Assembly (NCBI GenBank): GCA_951801245.1
Contig: CATOMC010000009.1
Span: forward strand, 20,184 to 84,183
Direction: 5' to 3'
Origin: an uncultured Lachnospiraceae bacterium
Lineage (GTDB): Bacteria > Bacillota_A > Clostridia > Lachnospirales > Lachnospiraceae
Length of the DNA: 64,000 bases
A program made the position numbers and the translations under genes. Below the pieces are notes generated by a model. That model made no database searches and was not told the DNA's origin. It was given only the letters and a program-made list of their open reading frames with translations. Every line of letters begins with the position of its first letter. Position 1 is the stretch's first letter. Below, piece by piece: positions 62,361 through 64,000 of the stretch.

Positions 62361-63517
62361 TGTATAATCCTAAACAACTATGTCGTAAACCGTTTGCCAA
62401 AGAACCTAAATATCTTCTTGATACTTTTTCGACAATCAGTAAACAAATAATCAATGCTTCTTTTGAAATAGAGCAGATAAAATCTGCATCGGTTTTTCCA
62501 GAGATAGCACACAATGCGGACAAATATGTTCTATATTGGGATTTGCAGTATTGGGATTTTTTTGAAAGGTATCTTTTAGAATTGTCATATCTTTTGGAAA
62601 ACAGCTTATATCTGAATAGCTTTATTGATCATGTGTGCGCGATATACTTTGATTATTTATCCCTAAAGTTGATACATATTCCGGCGTTGGCTTATTGTAT
62701 ACAGGTCATACGGGAAAGGAAATATGGCACTGAAACAGCATATTTTTCTCCCAATATCTTAAGGGAAGATCATACAATTGGAGATGTTTTTTGGAATCAC
62801 GCCTATTTGGTCAGATTATTGGCGTTTAACCATGAGTTGTATCATTTATATTTTAACTTGAATCCAAATAAATCTTATGCAGATTATGACAGACTTCACA
62901 AATTAGCAGTTTTGTATATGGAAGAAATCAAAGCAGATGGTGAAAGAAATCAGACTATTCTTGAAAATCTGCAAAAGCTTCAAAATACTAGTTGGGATAA
63001 ATTTCTCGAAGAAGCAGCTTGTGATTACAGGGCGCTTATGCAAACTGTATATATCGTAAGAAATGCTGAAACTGAGTCAGAACAAAATTTGATCCAGCAT
63101 ATTCGGGAAATTCAAGATGCGTTTCATATAAATCAAACTTTTTTGAGTAGTTTATGCGATCTTGCAATATGCTGGGAAGCTGTGTATAAGGCTTACATTT
63201 CTGCTAATAATACAGAAGAGGCCCTAAAAATAGTGCAGCCGTTTTTTGATAGGGCATCTCAGTCAGCAACTATGAGAAATATCATAATACCAGATTATCT
63301 TGATAAATTTATTTGTAGAAAATATGGTATTTCATCGTATATTAATATATTGGACAAGGATTTGATCAGATTTGCTGTCCAAAAGGTGTTTGATGTTGTG
63401 GCGGATATAAATCTTATGGTAAATGCGACCAAAGAATCGTTAAGGTTGATGCAGCTACCTCATTTTAATCCGTTTGAATTAAAAGATATTGTACTTGGTA
63501 ATGCAGAGTATCAATAA
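62360..63517 (+). CDS. Putative HExxH zinc-peptidase-like protein, cassette gene 2
   Basis: The 385 residues contain HELYH at 158-162 in the helix LLAFNHELYHLYF, and later EEAACDYRAL with Glu217/Glu218 and Asp222, the spacing of a third metal ligand in gluzincins. The surrounding parts are helical with aromatic-rich segments (DKYVLYWDLQYWDFFERYL). There is no signal peptide, so it acts in the cytoplasm. I do not recognise the family; M48- or M78-like proteases share the motif only. It is translationally coupled to gene 1 and followed by gene 3. Confidence 0.75.
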   Translation: MYNPKQLCRKPFAKEPKYLLDTFSTISKQIINASFEIEQIKSASVFPEIAHNADKYVLYWDLQYWDFFERYLLELSYLLENSLYLNSFIDHVCAIYFDYLSLKLIHIPALAYCIQVIRERKYGTETAYFSPNILREDHTIGDVFWNHAYLVRLLAFNHELYHLYFNLNPNKSYADYDRLHKLAVLYMEEIKADGERNQTILENLQKLQNTSWDKFLEEAACDYRALMQTVYIVRNAETESEQNLIQHIREIQDAFHINQTFLSSLCDLAICWEAVYKAYISANNTEEALKIVQPFFDRASQSATMRNIIIPDYLDKFICRKYGISSYINILDKDLIRFAVQKVFDVVADINLMVNATKESLRLMQLPHFNPFELKDIVLGNAEYQ

Positions 63518-63528
63518 GGAGGAAACCG

Positions 63529-63879
63529 TTGGATATATTCAAAAACGATATTTTTGGGAAACTAGAACCACCGCATGGAAATGTGACTATTCAAACAGGA
63601 ATTGCGTTGCCTACAGATAAAGATATGTATTTTGTATCTAAATGGAATGAACTGTTTGAAAGATACAGTGTTGCAAGACTTTTTTTGAGAAAAACGCAGG
63701 AGATGGAGTGGGATTACTGGTTTGTGCGATTAAAAGACAAGGATTTTCAAAAGGCGGCGGAAGTGTTTATTAAGGCAAACTTATATGAAACTGCCTTAAT
63801 AAACTATAATATTTTAGTTGACTTATCATGGACAATCACCTATGTTTCTGCGGAATATGCTTTATATAAATTTGTGTAG
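63529..63879 (+). CDS. Unknown protein, cassette gene 3
   Basis: A 116-residue protein starting at TTG 63529, with a perfect AGGAGG (63517-63522) 6 bases ahead. Tyr/Trp/Phe-rich helical repeats (AARVFIKANLYETALINYNI-like, read FIKANLYETALINYNILV) suggest a TPR-like helical hairpin. It ends naturally at 63877-63879. No family recognised. The last 120 bases of the window hold no gene I can support. Confidence 0.65.
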   Translation: MDIFKNDIFGKLEPPHGNVTIQTGIALPTDKDMYFVSKWNELFERYSVARLFLRKTQEMEWDYWFVRLKDKDFQKAAEVFIKANLYETALINYNILVDLSWTITYVSAEYALYKFV

Positions 63880-64000
63880 TCTCGGAAAGTCCATAAAAAA
63901 ATAGAAAAGAATGATGCTATATAGATGGACGAGACAGAGAGAAATAAAAAATGCTTATTTTTGAGTTGTTTTTGGACAGCGGATAGAAAAAAAGGATATA

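Noticed and set aside
1..64000. tRNA or rRNA genes and IS elements
   Set aside because: No cloverleaf, ribosomal RNA sequence or intact transposase was seen; only the Rpn remnant and ParA/ParB hint at mobile DNA.

Overview
The window reads as chromosome of a motile Gram-positive Clostridia member, most likely a Lachnospiraceae. The evidence is Firmicutes-type gene order, a FliY (CheC-FliN) switch protein, CheC/CheD/CheB chemotaxis, CodY, strong AGGAGG ribosome sites, a diderm-independent type IV pilus set without a secretin, and an Rpn-type pseudogene of a kind common in gut Lachnospiraceae. Almost every gene is on the + strand. No tRNA, rRNA or CRISPR array was found.

Region 1 (1-16.9 kb) is a type IV pilus operon. 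It holds the pilB 3' end (cut by the window edge), a frameshifted Rpn/PD-(D/E)XK gene, pilC, a major pilin, prepilin peptidase, a fused PilM-PilN protein, PilO, four minor pilin-like proteins (one carrying a very large beta-rich domain), and a 1570-residue secreted protein that may work at the cell surface or pilus tip. A strong bidirectional terminator closes the operon. Region 2 (17-20.7 kb) has a doubtful minus-strand ORF, topA and codY.

Region 3 (20.8-58.4 kb) is a nearly complete fla/che operon: flgB-flgC-fliE-F-G-H-I-J-motE-like-fliK-flgD-TIGR02530-flgE, then flbD(swrD)-motA-motB-fliL-M-Y-cheY-fliO-P-Q-R-flhB-A-F-G-PilZ-cheB-A-W-C-D-membrane protein-sigD-DUF342-hypothetical-SwrB-like-MltG-like. 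It encodes the rod/hook parts, MS ring, C ring, export gate and ATPase, stator, chemotaxis relay and the late-gene sigma factor. An AT-rich 1.1-kb patch between flgE and flbD carries a small secreted protein with its own promoter, a dyad in the promoter spacer, and flanking terminators. The flbD-onward half restarts from its own promoter with a structured leader.

Region 4 (58.4-60.4 kb) is rpsB-tsf behind a structured leader. The order topA-codY-fla/che-sigD-swrB-rpsB-tsf matches the Bacillus subtilis arrangement, but pyrH, expected after tsf, is absent.

Region 5 (60.4-64 kb) is accessory DNA. It has a ParA lacking its P-loop half, a ParB whose 3' part looks rearranged, two copies of a 24-27 bp dyad, and an AT-rich three-gene cassette: a small protein with a hydrophobic segment, a HELYH zinc-peptidase-like protein, and an unknown. 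This cassette is the best candidate for an undescribed system, possibly a conflict or defence module, but that function is inference only.
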